From NCBI GenBank assembly GCA_011523845.1, contig WTFV01000169.1:1-47109 (forward strand): a stretch of DNA of 47,109 nt, read 5' to 3'. Made by a program: the position numbers and the translations under genes. The notes beneath the pieces were generated by a model, which made no database searches, was not told the origin of the DNA, and saw only the letters and a program-made list of their open reading frames with translations. This DNA is from Acidobacteriota bacterium (lineage in GTDB: Bacteria > Acidobacteriota > Vicinamibacteria > Vicinamibacterales > UBA8438). This document shows positions 34,801 through 42,216 of this stretch, piece by piece; within the stretch, counting starts at the first letter, position 1; the number at the start of each line of letters is the position of its first letter.

Positions 34801-36202
34801 CCACCCGGTAGTAGCCGCCGCGGAACGGCACGATCTGGTCTTCCGTCCAGAACCGCGCCGGCGGAGGCGGAGGCGCGGGCGGGGATTCACCCAGCAGCGC
34901 CGACAGGCGCGCGTCGATCACCGACGCCTCGTTACGCTGCGACGGATCGTCCGCCATTCCCGAAGCCAGCACGTCGAGAGCCCGGCGGCTCGTTTCGTCG
35001 TCCCGGTCCTCGAACAGGACGCGCAGGCTGGCGCAGAGCGAGTAGCGGTCCGAGCGGGCGTCCGCCGCATGCAGTCCTTGCCCGCGCACTTCCGGCGCCG
35101 CCGACGGCGGCCACTCCCCGGACGGCGGCCCAACCGACCCCACGCTGCGTTCGGACGGGATCCTCGACAGCTCGAAGCCGGTGAAGATCGGCGTGTTGTC
35201 GTGCCGGACGAGAACCGTCCCCGGCGTCAGGTTACGGTGCAGGATCGGCGCGTCGTCCACGGTCTCGCCATGCAACTCGCCCAACGCGTCCAGCGCAGCC
35301 CTGGCGAAGGCGACCCGCGCCGGGGCGTCCCACGACGGGTCCGCGGCGCGCTTCGCGACGGATGGAGCCAGCGGGTCGGTGACGGTGAAGAAGTGCATCT
35401 CGCCCGCGTAGCCGGGCGCCGGCTGCCAGGAGTCGAGCAGGCGCGGTGCCCAGGCGTGCAGTTGCAGCCGGTGCAACGTCTCGAACTCCCGCTTCGCTCG
35501 GGTCTCGGCGTGCGCTTCGTCGTTCGCCGACAGGTCGTAGAGATGCAGGACCACCTTGTCATGCCGAGTGGCGTGGACACCCTGGTATGCACGGTGGAAC
35601 CGATCGGTCGCCGGCGTGCGACGCTCCAGGTTGACGTAGCCGGCGAACCGCCGCAGGGAACCGTCGAGGGCGACCGCGCTCTTCGGCTCCAGGAGACGGC
35701 CAAGCCGCGCGACCTGTTGCGGACGCAGCGCCGGCGCCCCATCGAAATCGACGGCCTCGCGCCACTCCTTCAGTGTGCAGAACCGTACCCCCCGGACGAC
35801 ACGGCCGGCCAGCTCCCTGACGCCCGGCGATTCGCGCGTCAGCAGGATCACGCCGTCCACGCGCCCGAGGTCCGGTACGGACTTGCGGGAGGTGGTCCCG
35901 ATCTTGCGAGCCTTGTTCGTTACCCGGTCGGCCTCCTGGTCCACGAGGTCCGGGTGCTCGTCGACCCATCGGCGCGACCAGTGCTTGACTTCGATGACGC
36001 GCACGCCCGGCGGACCGAAGGCGATCATGTCGATCTCGTCCGCCTGGACCTGGTGGGTGACCGACCAGGCGAGGTTGGTCAGCAGTATCCACTGGTCGTC
36101 GCCGGCCCCGAGCGAAGATTCGATGCGGCTCTTGAGATGTTCGAATGCCGTGCGTTCGCTCTCGTTGGCGAACGGCCCGCAGTGGAATGGGGTTACATTC
36201 AT
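31829..36202 (-). CDS. MAD6-like: NERD domain, pseudokinase, Ser/Thr kinase and DptF-like P-loop ATPase
   Basis: A 1457-residue multidomain protein, first gene of the operon. Residues 1-150 are a NERD nuclease-related domain (ADEIDMIAFG with Asp58, VIEVKHW with Glu71 and Lys73). About 190-430 is a kinase-like domain whose catalytic HRD is HRN (Asn324) and whose DFG is TGF, so probably inactive. About 465-720 is a second kinase: Gly-loop GSGGVG 472-477, Lys499, HGDVNPGN with Asp599, and TDYDF with Asp616 in place of DFG; it looks active. A Pro/Ala-rich linker (about 735-805) leads to a P-loop ATPase: GNAGDGKT at 862-869 and a Cys cluster Cys1073, Cys1076, Cys1082. NERD plus kinase recalls PglW of BREX type 2; the ATPase end recalls DptF. 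No clear ribosome-binding site precedes ATG 36202. Confidence 0.82.
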   Translation of the reverse strand: MNVTPFHCGPFANESERTAFEHLKSRIESSLGAGDDQWILLTNLAWSVTHQVQADEIDMIAFGPPGVRVIEVKHWSRRWVDEHPDLVDQEADRVTNKARKIGTTSRKSVPDLGRVDGVILLTRESPGVRELAGRVVRGVRFCTLKEWREAVDFDGAPALRPQQVARLGRLLEPKSAVALDGSLRRFAGYVNLERRTPATDRFHRAYQGVHATRHDKVVLHLYDLSANDEAHAETRAKREFETLHRLQLHAWAPRLLDSWQPAPGYAGEMHFFTVTDPLAPSVAKRAADPSWDAPARVAFARAALDALGELHGETVDDAPILHRNLTPGTVLVRHDNTPIFTGFELSRIPSERSVGSVGPPSGEWPPSAAPEVRGQGLHAADARSDRYSLCASLRVLFEDRDDETSRRALDVLASGMADDPSQRNEASVIDARLSALLGESPPAPPPPPARFWTEDQIVPFRGGYYRVVERLGSGGVGTTFKVVQLDRTRKEDLGTYVAKVCHDEEAGRRAVSAYRLARSHLQHQAVSGIFEVASEWRENEFTALMTWVEGSPLRDFVGVLPLLVDDLDETSADALALFWLRAMCEALDVLHRNGLIHGDVNPGNLIVSGRDLVLTDYDFVGRIDEPITAPGAVLYCSPSHQTGRPASPSDDLYALASSFFHVIFEHEPFRYDGAPAKERGLNWEAVDAEQRAEYPGVAAFLDRATDPDPDRRFQSATEALKALKAKPPVAPLPVVTPMPSVSPAPAEAPESSAAGPGLVPAPSATESAPVPEPSVAPASVLDPSEEGSAPARPPDPGTVRREERVEWLRWLLQSYPGSRWGNQETRGLDSAFAEQTYVETPLEAALHDDLRARRIRLVVLCGNAGDGKTALLQHLARRFGLERRASSERVLEGETDDGLLVRMNLDGSASWRGRSADDLLDEFLAPFRDGPPAQDLAHLLAINDGRLLEWIERVAAREGETALTRALYEALQRVQHDRWTGAAAATRDDEDEDDDEGAGEGHAAEDVVDAGAVAEDAAPRSVPDAHIRFVNLNQRSLVGGVTANGTGVENDFLERLLDHLYGGARASEIWAPCGTCSAQDRCNVFQANRLFGPAGLPDSATAEARARARERLFEALQAVHLRGETHVTVRELRAALVYILFGVHFCDDYHEGAVAAHGQPARAYRDPDFGPHPAPDTASDAGPAPLPYWDRAFDPQSPGRQGAVLGDLARFDPALDAHPRIDRHLVRPTRAGVRRGVAGYPQLNLPSARRRAYFEWLERDIESLTGDPNALELAHGRHLRRFRRLPIDDGEREAACRALCAGIARLSTLPPRAYNRGGVVPLRITPRTPTETAFWIEKPADRFHLVADLPSAPAGVDRLHRQATLVYRYADGRGEERLRLGADLFHLLLELSEGYQLGDASTDDTFAHLSIFVQRLEREDDRRLLAWNPMREDAIHEIAAESGFGDGPQRLVIRPLA

Positions 36203-36299
36203 GGCGGCGTTGCATCATGCCGGAACGCGGCAAGAGCATACAACGCCTGCGTCTCAAGAAATCGACTGGTGGCCTGGTCCCCCGGGAACTACCCCAAGC

Positions 36300-36527
36300 T
36301 CACGCGCGGATCACTTCGATGTCCACATCGAGACCGACGCCGCGCCATGCCCGGTCGGCGGTCAGCACCGGCAATCCGGTGGACTGTGCCAGCGCCAGAC
36401 AGGCACGGTCGCCGAACGACAGCCCGTGGCTGCGCGTGGCCGCCCGCAGCGCAGCCGCCGCAACTGCCTGATTCGCGTCAAATGGCCGCATCTCGAATCC
36501 GAGACTCGATTCGCGGGTTCGATGCAA
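36300..36527 (-). pseudogene. C-terminal fragment of a VapC-type PIN toxin
   Basis: The frame reads RPFDANQAVAAAALRAA, then SHGLSFGDRACLALAQ and LPVLTADRAWRG, ending DIEVIRA. This is the second half of a VapC toxin (the GDR.CLALA and TADRAW motifs carry two of the metal-binding Asp residues). The first half, with the initial Asp and the central Glu, is absent; the first 12 residues (MHRTRESSLGFE) are unrelated. No VapB antitoxin is next to it. It reads toward the defence operon, 97 bases upstream of its start. Confidence 0.75.
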
Positions 36528-36639
36528 TGGAGGGAAGCTCAGCGACCCGGCCGGCCCGGATTCGACATTGCGTTGAACCGACCGGCCTGCTGCGGCCCCT
36601 GCCGCGCAGGCTGTTCGACATCGAGGCAGCGCGCTTCGG

Positions 36640-36730
36640 GCGCACGATCGACATCGGCCTGCTCGATGATCTCGGCAACCGCCGAGTTGGCAGTTCCCAG
36701 GTCGACGCCGATCACCCGCAGAGGTCGGCG
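36640..36730 (-). pseudogene. Short Hsp70/DnaK-like N-terminal fragment
   Basis: On the minus strand from about 36718 the sequence reads RVIGVDLGTANSAVAEI, which matches the phosphate-binding start of Hsp70 proteins (GIDLGTTNSxVA). After about 20 residues the similarity is lost and the text becomes unrelated. No ribosome-binding site or continuation was found, so this is a broken beginning only. Confidence 0.5.
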
Positions 36731-36746
36731 TGACTACGTCTACGCC

Positions 36747-37247
36747 TCAGTCACCGAAACGGGCGTCCCGGACGCGGGTGAGCAGGTCCGCCTCCGTCCT
36801 GCACTCGATGATCCACTCGCCCACCTGTGCCAACCGATCCGGATCGGCAACGTCCGCCAGCGTGTCGGCCAGCCGCTGCGCGGTGGCCACGTCGAACTTC
36901 CGCGCCGCCTGACGGCACAGCAGCGCGCGTTCTTCCGCTCGTCCCTGCTCGAGCCCCTGCTCGAGCCCCTGCTCGAGCCCCTGCTCGAGCCCCTGCGCAC
37001 GGCCTTCCGCCACCCACTCCGCGGTCCACTCCTTCACCTGTTCGGCCAACATCGTCCGTACCTCCTCCAATCGCGGCAACGGCTCCGGTGGCGTCCCACC
37101 GAAGCGCTGTGGCAGCAACACCTGCGCCACCCACGCCTGGAACGCCTGCGTCAGCTCCGCGTCCCCCTGTTCCCGCAACAACTCAATCAACGCATCCAGC
37201 AGCACGGGAAGCCGCGCCGCATCGCGATTCGTCTCCAGCGCGATCAT
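36747..37247 (-). pseudogene. C-terminal part of an Rpn-family nuclease/transposase-like protein
   Basis: A 166-residue frame with the tail typical of Rpn (recombination-promoting nuclease, formerly transposase_31) proteins: DAARLPVLLDALIELLRE, LLPQRFGGTPPEP, RTMLAEQVKEWTAEW, and then a GLEQ repeat and a helical end. The PD-(D/E)XK nuclease domain that normally forms the first 150-180 residues is missing; upstream of 37247 no such sequence is found before the hflK promoter region. The repeat of about five GLEQ units is encoded by a 12-base tandem repeat. It may be expressed as a truncated protein but would have no nuclease site. Confidence 0.7.
36941..37006. repeat. 12-bp tandem repeat, about five units, inside the Rpn remnant
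   Basis: The unit ccctgctcgagc recurs at 36941, 36953, 36965, 36977 and 36989, with a partial unit at 37001. In the minus-strand frame it codes for GLEQ repeats. Such arrays change copy number easily by slippage and keep the frame. Confidence 0.9.
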
Positions 37248-37441
37248 AGCTGGCGACGGAGGCGCGGATCGACGTCGTGCAGGGATAGACCCACGACCGC
37301 GCGATTTGCGTCACACTAGGTGGGAAGCTCGCCACGCGTGGAGGATGCGGCCGGGCTGTCCCGCGTTCATCATCCGAGGGCGTCGCCACCGCCGCCGTCT
37401 TCGCGGCCGCAGGCCACGCTCCGACGCAAAGGAGATCGCAT

Positions 37442-38476
37442 ATGGACCAGATGCCCAACATCCCCATCGACGTCTCGCGGGTGCGCCTGCCGCGCTTCCC
37501 GCGGGGCGCCGCCACGGCGGCCGTCGGCCTGATCGTCGCGGCCGTCGTCGCCTTCGGCGCCCTGTACCAGGTGCAGCCGGAGGAGGTCGGCGTGGTGCTC
37601 CGGTTCGGCCGCTACGTGCGGGCCACCGAGCCGGGCCTGCGCGCCAAGATTCCGTTCGCGGAGACGGTGCTCAAGGTGCCCGTGCAGCGGCAGCTCAAGC
37701 AGGAGTTCGGGTTCCGGACGATGGAGGCCGGCATCCGCACCCAGTACGCCGCCTTCGACCGCGACGCCACCGAGGAGTCCGTGATGCTGACGGGCGACCT
37801 CAACGTCGCGGTGGTCGAGTGGATCGTGCAGTACCGGGTCGCCGATCCGTATCTCTACCTCTTCAAGGTGCGCAACCTCGAGGACACCTTCCGCGCGATG
37901 AACGAGGCGATCATGCGCGAGGTGGTCGGCGACCGGACGGTGACGGAGGTCCTCACGGTCGGGCGCCAGGAGATCGAGTCGCGGGTCGAGGAGCGGCTGC
38001 AGGACCTGGCGAACCAGTACGAGATGGGCATCACCATCGACCAGGTGGTGTTGCAGGACGTCAACCCGCCGGATCCGGTCAAGCCTTCCTGGGACGAGGT
38101 CAACCAGGCGCAGCAGCAGCGTGACCGGATGATCAACGAGGCGCGGGCCGAGTACAACCGCGTGATTCCGCGCGCGCGCGGCGAGGCCGAGCAGACGGTG
38201 CTGCAGGCCGAGGGCTACGCGCTCGACCGGGTCAACCGGGCCGAGGGCGAAGCGACCCGCTTCGAGGCGGTTCAGGCCGCCTACCGCCTGGCTCCCGACG
38301 TCACGCGGCGCCGGCTGTACCTGGAGACGATGCAGCGCATCCTGCCGCGGGTGGGCCGAAAGCTCTACGTGGACGAGGACGCAACGGGGGTGCTGCCGCT
38401 GCTGTCGCTCGACGGCACGGCGCCGCGCCGCGCGCCCGAGAACACGACACCCGTGGGAGCCGGAGGTGGACAATGA
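37442..38476 (+). CDS. hflK: HflK, FtsH protease modulator (SPFH/Band 7)
   Basis: A 344-residue protein. A membrane helix (TAAVGLIVAAVVAFGALYQV, about 25-44) is followed by an SPFH domain starting QPEEVGVVLRFGRYVRATEPGLRAKIPF. NEAIMREVVGDRTVTEVLT and the coiled-coil ARGEAEQTVLQAEGYA are typical of HflK. With HflC it forms the large membrane ring that surrounds the FtsH protease and tunes its activity, in the inner membrane. Start ATG at 37442 has AAAGGAG at 37428-37434. It overlaps hflC in an ATGA, so the subunits are made in equal amounts. The glycine-rich front found in some HflK proteins is absent. Confidence 0.93.
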   Translation: MDQMPNIPIDVSRVRLPRFPRGAATAAVGLIVAAVVAFGALYQVQPEEVGVVLRFGRYVRATEPGLRAKIPFAETVLKVPVQRQLKQEFGFRTMEAGIRTQYAAFDRDATEESVMLTGDLNVAVVEWIVQYRVADPYLYLFKVRNLEDTFRAMNEAIMREVVGDRTVTEVLTVGRQEIESRVEERLQDLANQYEMGITIDQVVLQDVNPPDPVKPSWDEVNQAQQQRDRMINEARAEYNRVIPRARGEAEQTVLQAEGYALDRVNRAEGEATRFEAVQAAYRLAPDVTRRRLYLETMQRILPRVGRKLYVDEDATGVLPLLSLDGTAPRRAPENTTPVGAGGGQ

Positions 38477-39402
38477 GCAGGAACGCACTCTCTCTCGTGA
38501 TCGCCTTCGCGGTTCTCGTGATCGTCGGTCAGGCCGCCTATACGGTGAGCGAGACCGAGCAGATCATCATCACCCAGTTCGGCGAGCCGGTCGGCGACCC
38601 GGTGGTCTCTCCCGGACTGCACTTCAAGATCCCCTTCATCCAGCGGACCAACGTCTTCGAGAAGCGCTTCCTGGAATGGGACGGCAACCCGAACCAGGTG
38701 CCGACCCGCGACAAGCGGTTCATCTGGGTCGACACCTACGCCCGCTGGCGCATCGTCGACCCGCTGCTCTTCTTCCAGCGGCTGCGCGACGAGCGCGGGG
38801 CGCAGTCGCGGCTCGACGACATCCTCGACGGGGAGACCCGCAACGCCGTCGCGCGGCACGACCTGATCGAGCTCGTCCGCAGCAGCAACCGCGATCCCGA
38901 CGACGTGCTGATCGAGTCCGAGGAGGAGGCGGCCATTCTCGAGGAGATCGCCCGCGGCCGGCGGGAGGTCACCCGGCAGATTCTGGAGACCGCCGCGGGG
39001 CGCACCGCGGACCTCGGCATCGAGCTGCTCGACCTGCGCTTCAAGCGGATCAACTACGTGGAGGAGGTCCAGCAGGACGTCTTCGCGCGGATGATCGCCG
39101 AGCGGCAGCGCATCGCCGAGGAGTTCCGGTCGGAGGGCCAGGGCGAGTCGGCCCGCATCCACGGCGAGCGGGAGCGGGAGCTGGCCCAGATCCAGTCCGA
39201 GGCGTACCGCCGGGCCGAGGAGTTGCGCGGAGAAGCCGACGCCAACGCGACCCGCATCTACGCGGACGCCTACAACCGCGACGGCGAGTTCTACGCGTTC
39301 ACCAAGTCGCTGGAGACCTACGAGGCGACCATGGATCCGTCGACGCTGTTCATTCTCGGGACCGACAGCGAGTTGCTGCAGTTCCTGGAGCGGACGCGCT
39401 GA
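38473..39402 (+). CDS. hflC: HflC, FtsH protease modulator (SPFH/Band 7)
   Basis: A 309-residue protein with an amino-terminal membrane helix (LSLVIAFAVLVIVGQAAY, about 6-23). It has the SPFH domain (IIITQFGEPVGDPVVSPGLHFKIPF, split in the usual way) and the HflC-type end ESARIHGERERELAQIQ, then FTKSLETYE near 275. It is the partner of HflK, starting within its last codons. An insertion rich in Glu/Asp (about 135-165, DPDDVLIESEEEAAILEE) is longer than in the E. coli protein. A hairpin follows 29 bases after the stop. Confidence 0.93.
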   Translation: MSRNALSLVIAFAVLVIVGQAAYTVSETEQIIITQFGEPVGDPVVSPGLHFKIPFIQRTNVFEKRFLEWDGNPNQVPTRDKRFIWVDTYARWRIVDPLLFFQRLRDERGAQSRLDDILDGETRNAVARHDLIELVRSSNRDPDDVLIESEEEAAILEEIARGRREVTRQILETAAGRTADLGIELLDLRFKRINYVEEVQQDVFARMIAERQRIAEEFRSEGQGESARIHGERERELAQIQSEAYRRAEELRGEADANATRIYADAYNRDGEFYAFTKSLETYEATMDPSTLFILGTDSELLQFLERTR

Positions 39403-39431
39403 GCCGGCGGAGCCGGGATATTCGCAAGGAA

Positions 39432-39470
39432 GCAGGGCCGTGAGTCGCCGCGCCGGCTCACGGCCCCTGC
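39432..39470. terminator. Bidirectional hairpin after hflC
   Basis: GGGCCGTGAG and CTCACGGCCC form a 10-bp perfect stem, extended by GCA/TGC after one bulged C, around a 12-base loop. It lies between convergent hflC and a small membrane-protein gene and overlaps the latter's stop codon (39458-39460). Confidence 0.7.
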
Positions 39471-39691
39471 GCGTCGGTTCCGAAAGCCACGAGACGCAGG
39501 AGCAGCGCCAGGATGGCCATGGACAAGGCGACGTTGAATCCGGCGATCCACTTGAGGAGCTTCACGTCGGATTCGATATTGGACAGCCGGTCTTCGAAGC
39601 CGGCGATTTCCTCGGCCGCCTCGCGGGCCTTGTCGTCCGGCGCGCCGGCGGCCTTGAATGCGTCGTAGGTCTTCGACAGCATCAGCGCCAT
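39458..39691 (-). CDS. Small coiled-coil protein with one membrane helix, unknown function
   Basis: A 77-residue protein. The first 45 residues are a charged helix (DKAREAAEEIAGFEDRLSN) with coiled-coil character and the rest is one membrane segment (WIAGFNVALSMAILALLLRLV). The layout, coiled coil next to a helix, is similar to small proteins seen beside phage or toxin genes but I do not recognise the family. Its stop codon lies inside the hflC hairpin. ATG at 39691 has no strong ribosome-binding site. Confidence 0.55.
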   Translation of the reverse strand: MALMLSKTYDAFKAAGAPDDKAREAAEEIAGFEDRLSNIESDVKLLKWIAGFNVALSMAILALLLRLVAFGTDAQGP

Positions 39692-39760
39692 ACCGGCATC
39701 GTACGGCAGCGGCCGCGCGGACGCAAAGCGCCCCCAAAAAGGAACGGACGGCCGGGCCGG

Positions 39761-42208
39761 TTACTCTGCCCGCAGCACTGTCACCGGGTCCACGCGCGCC
39801 GCGCGACGGGCCGGCCCGAACGCGGCGAGCATGGCGGCCAGGCCGAGGAGGACAGCCGCGCCGGCCAGCGCCAGCGGATCCCGGGGTTCCGTCTCGTACA
39901 GCAGGCTGGCCAACCCGCCCGTGACCGCGGCACTCAGAACGAGCCCAATCAGAAGACCGGTCCCCGCGAGCCGCTCGGCCTGCCGGAGCACCAAGCGGAC
40001 AATCGACGCGGGAGTGGCGCCCAGGGCGGCGCGTATCCCGATCTCCCGCTGACGCCGACCGACGACGTACCCCATCAGGCCGTAGACGCCGACGAGCGCG
40101 AGGACGATCGCGACCGCCGCGAGCCCCGACGCCAGGCCGGCCTGCAGCCGCGCGTCCCGTGTCGCGTCCGCGCGCAACTCGGCAAAGGTGCGGGGGACGG
40201 AAACGGCGGCGCCCGGATCGAGTACGCGCAGATGCTCGCGCAGCGCGAGCAGACCGGCTCGGGGGTCCGCCCGCGTCCGCACATGCACCTGCGTCCAACT
40301 CGACGGATCCTGCGCGTGGGGAACATAGACCATGGCATACGGGACCGATCGAACGTCGCGCCGGGCGGCATCGCCCACGATTCCGATGATGCGCCGTGGT
40401 TCCTCCTCCGCGGCGAGTCGCAAGCTGCGTCCGATTGGGTTCATCCCCGGCCAGTAACGCTCGGCCAGCGTCCGGTTCACCATGGCGACCGCCGCCTCCG
40501 GCTCCTCGGCCGCCGCGAAGTCACGGCCGGCGAGGAGCGGGATGCCGAGCGTTCCGAAGTAGCCGCGGCTCACCGGCCGGTATTGTGCGGTGACCGCCGA
40601 CGCCGGCGCAACGACGGGCGAGTCGTGCACGTGGAGCTGGCCAGCCGCGACGAACTCCACGACCGTGCCGTTGGACACGCTCGCAGCCTCCACGAACGGC
40701 TCGCCCCGGAGGCGATCGACCAGCGTTCCGAACAACGCCGCCCGCTGCTCCGCCGACAGGCCCGGCACCGTGACCCTGGCCGTCATCCCCTGCCCGGCGT
40801 CGAAGCCGAGATCCACGGCGGCGATTCGCAGCGCGCTGCGAACCAGCAGGCCACACGAGGTCAGCAGTACGAGCGCCAGCGCCACCTGCGCCACGACCAG
40901 CCCGTTCATGGCCCGCACCGCGCCGCTGCCCGTCGTTGCCGCGCGCTCGCCCGCCACGAGCGTGGTTCGATCGCGGAGCACCTGCGCGAGCGGCCACACC
41001 GCGAACAGAACCGCGGCCAGCGCCGCGGCGGCGACGCCGAAGCCGAGCACGCGACGATCGGGGCTGAGATCGAGCTCGTAGGGCACGCCAAGCGGCAGCA
41101 GGGGAACCAGCGGGCTCAGCGCGTACACCAGTCCGACCGCCGCCGTGCCGCCGACGGCCACCAGAAGCGCCACCTCGACACCGACGCGATGCGCCAGATC
41201 GAGAGCACCGGCCCCGAGCGCCCGGCGGATGGCCAGCTCGCGCCGCCGCTCGACGCCGCGCGACAGGAGCAGCGTAGCCAGGTTCGCGGAGCCCACCAGC
41301 AGGCCCGCCGCCGCCAGCAGGCCCAGCACCAGCAGCACCCGGGCGACCGGCTCGCGATACTCCGGCCACAGGCGCAGGTAATTGCCGGGCAGGACCGCGA
41401 CGCGCCAATTCTGACCCGTGTCGGGGAAGTACGGACTGTCTACGCGCTCGCGGGCGAGCACCTCGTCGAGCGGGTCGATGCGCGCCTGCAAGACCTCGTT
41501 CCGCAGCCCGCCGCGCACCCGACCGACGGTCTGGAACACCGGCAGTGCGTCGCCCTCGAATACCGCGTGCTCGTCCGAGCCGAACTCGTCCGCGGCCATC
41601 ATCGCGGGAATCCAGAACGCGCTCTCGAAGCTCGGCCAGACGGGACCGCGGAACCCGGGCGGCGCCACGCCGACGACCTCGAAGCTGCGACCGTCCAGCA
41701 GCACGTCGCGGCCCAGCACGTCCGGGTCCGACGCAAACCGGGTTCGCCAGAGCATGTGCGACAGAACGACGACGGGATGGGCGCCGGGGGTGACGTTGTC
41801 GGACGGCGTGATGATCCGCCCGAGGAACGGCCGCACCCGCAGCACGGAGAAGAAGTTGCCGGAGACCAGCTCCCCTTCGTGCAGCTCCGGGAACTCGCCG
41901 CCGCCGACCGTGCTGAAGGTGCGCACGAAGGCCGCTAGATCCGCGGGGCCTTCGCCCTCGTCGTGCAGGACGTCGCGCAAGGCGACGTAGTCCGGCCAGG
42001 CAATCGTGGCGTACTCGCCCGCGCTGCGCGCGTAGAGAGTCACGAGTTCGCCGCCGCCGGAGAAGCCGAGGGGCCGCCACAGCGCCCGGTCCACGAGACT
42101 GAACGCCAGCGTCGACCCGGCGATGCCGATGGCGACGGTGAGCACGGCCGCCACGGTCCAGCCCGGCTTCTTCAGGAGAAAGCGCAGCGCCGAGCTGACA
42201 TCCCGCAA
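39761..42208 (-). CDS. Large ABC-type permease (FtsX/MacB, ADOP family)
   Basis: An 815-residue permease with two copies of the MacB-like periplasmic core plus FtsX domain. Membrane segments occur near 15-40, about 280-430 and at the end (AIVLALVGVYGLMGYVVGRRQREIGIRAALGA; the same RREL..RRALGA motif is near 305-320). This is the acidobacterial ADOP type, usually encoded in multiple copies and often without an ATPase partner; none is adjacent. It probably exports or transduces force across the inner membrane using a separate ATPase. TTG at 42208, eight bases after the Uma2 stop, is the likely start (LRDVSSALRFLLKKPG); the open frame is longer but reads through the upstream genes out of frame. 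Confidence 0.85.
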   Translation of the reverse strand: MRDVSSALRFLLKKPGWTVAAVLTVAIGIAGSTLAFSLVDRALWRPLGFSGGGELVTLYARSAGEYATIAWPDYVALRDVLHDEGEGPADLAAFVRTFSTVGGGEFPELHEGELVSGNFFSVLRVRPFLGRIITPSDNVTPGAHPVVVLSHMLWRTRFASDPDVLGRDVLLDGRSFEVVGVAPPGFRGPVWPSFESAFWIPAMMAADEFGSDEHAVFEGDALPVFQTVGRVRGGLRNEVLQARIDPLDEVLARERVDSPYFPDTGQNWRVAVLPGNYLRLWPEYREPVARVLLVLGLLAAAGLLVGSANLATLLLSRGVERRRELAIRRALGAGALDLAHRVGVEVALLVAVGGTAAVGLVYALSPLVPLLPLGVPYELDLSPDRRVLGFGVAAAALAAVLFAVWPLAQVLRDRTTLVAGERAATTGSGAVRAMNGLVVAQVALALVLLTSCGLLVRSALRIAAVDLGFDAGQGMTARVTVPGLSAEQRAALFGTLVDRLRGEPFVEAASVSNGTVVEFVAAGQLHVHDSPVVAPASAVTAQYRPVSRGYFGTLGIPLLAGRDFAAAEEPEAAVAMVNRTLAERYWPGMNPIGRSLRLAAEEEPRRIIGIVGDAARRDVRSVPYAMVYVPHAQDPSSWTQVHVRTRADPRAGLLALREHLRVLDPGAAVSVPRTFAELRADATRDARLQAGLASGLAAVAIVLALVGVYGLMGYVVGRRQREIGIRAALGATPASIVRLVLRQAERLAGTGLLIGLVLSAAVTGGLASLLYETEPRDPLALAGAAVLLGLAAMLAAFGPARRAARVDPVTVLRAE

Positions 42209-42216
42209 GACCGGCC

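Noticed and set aside
24038..36202. BREX type 2 (Pgl) assignment based on NERD plus kinase
   Set aside because: No PglX methyltransferase, PglZ phosphatase, PglY, BrxD or BrxHI is found; the HerA-type third gene and the DptF-like end fit MADS or Dpt better.
24038..36202. Straight DndFGH/DptFGH assignment
   Set aside because: DptF proteins do not carry NERD and kinase domains, and dndB-E are absent from the window; kept only as a distant relationship.
36941..37006. CRISPR or regulatory iteron array
   Set aside because: The 12-bp units have no spacers and are in frame within a protein as GLEQ repeats.
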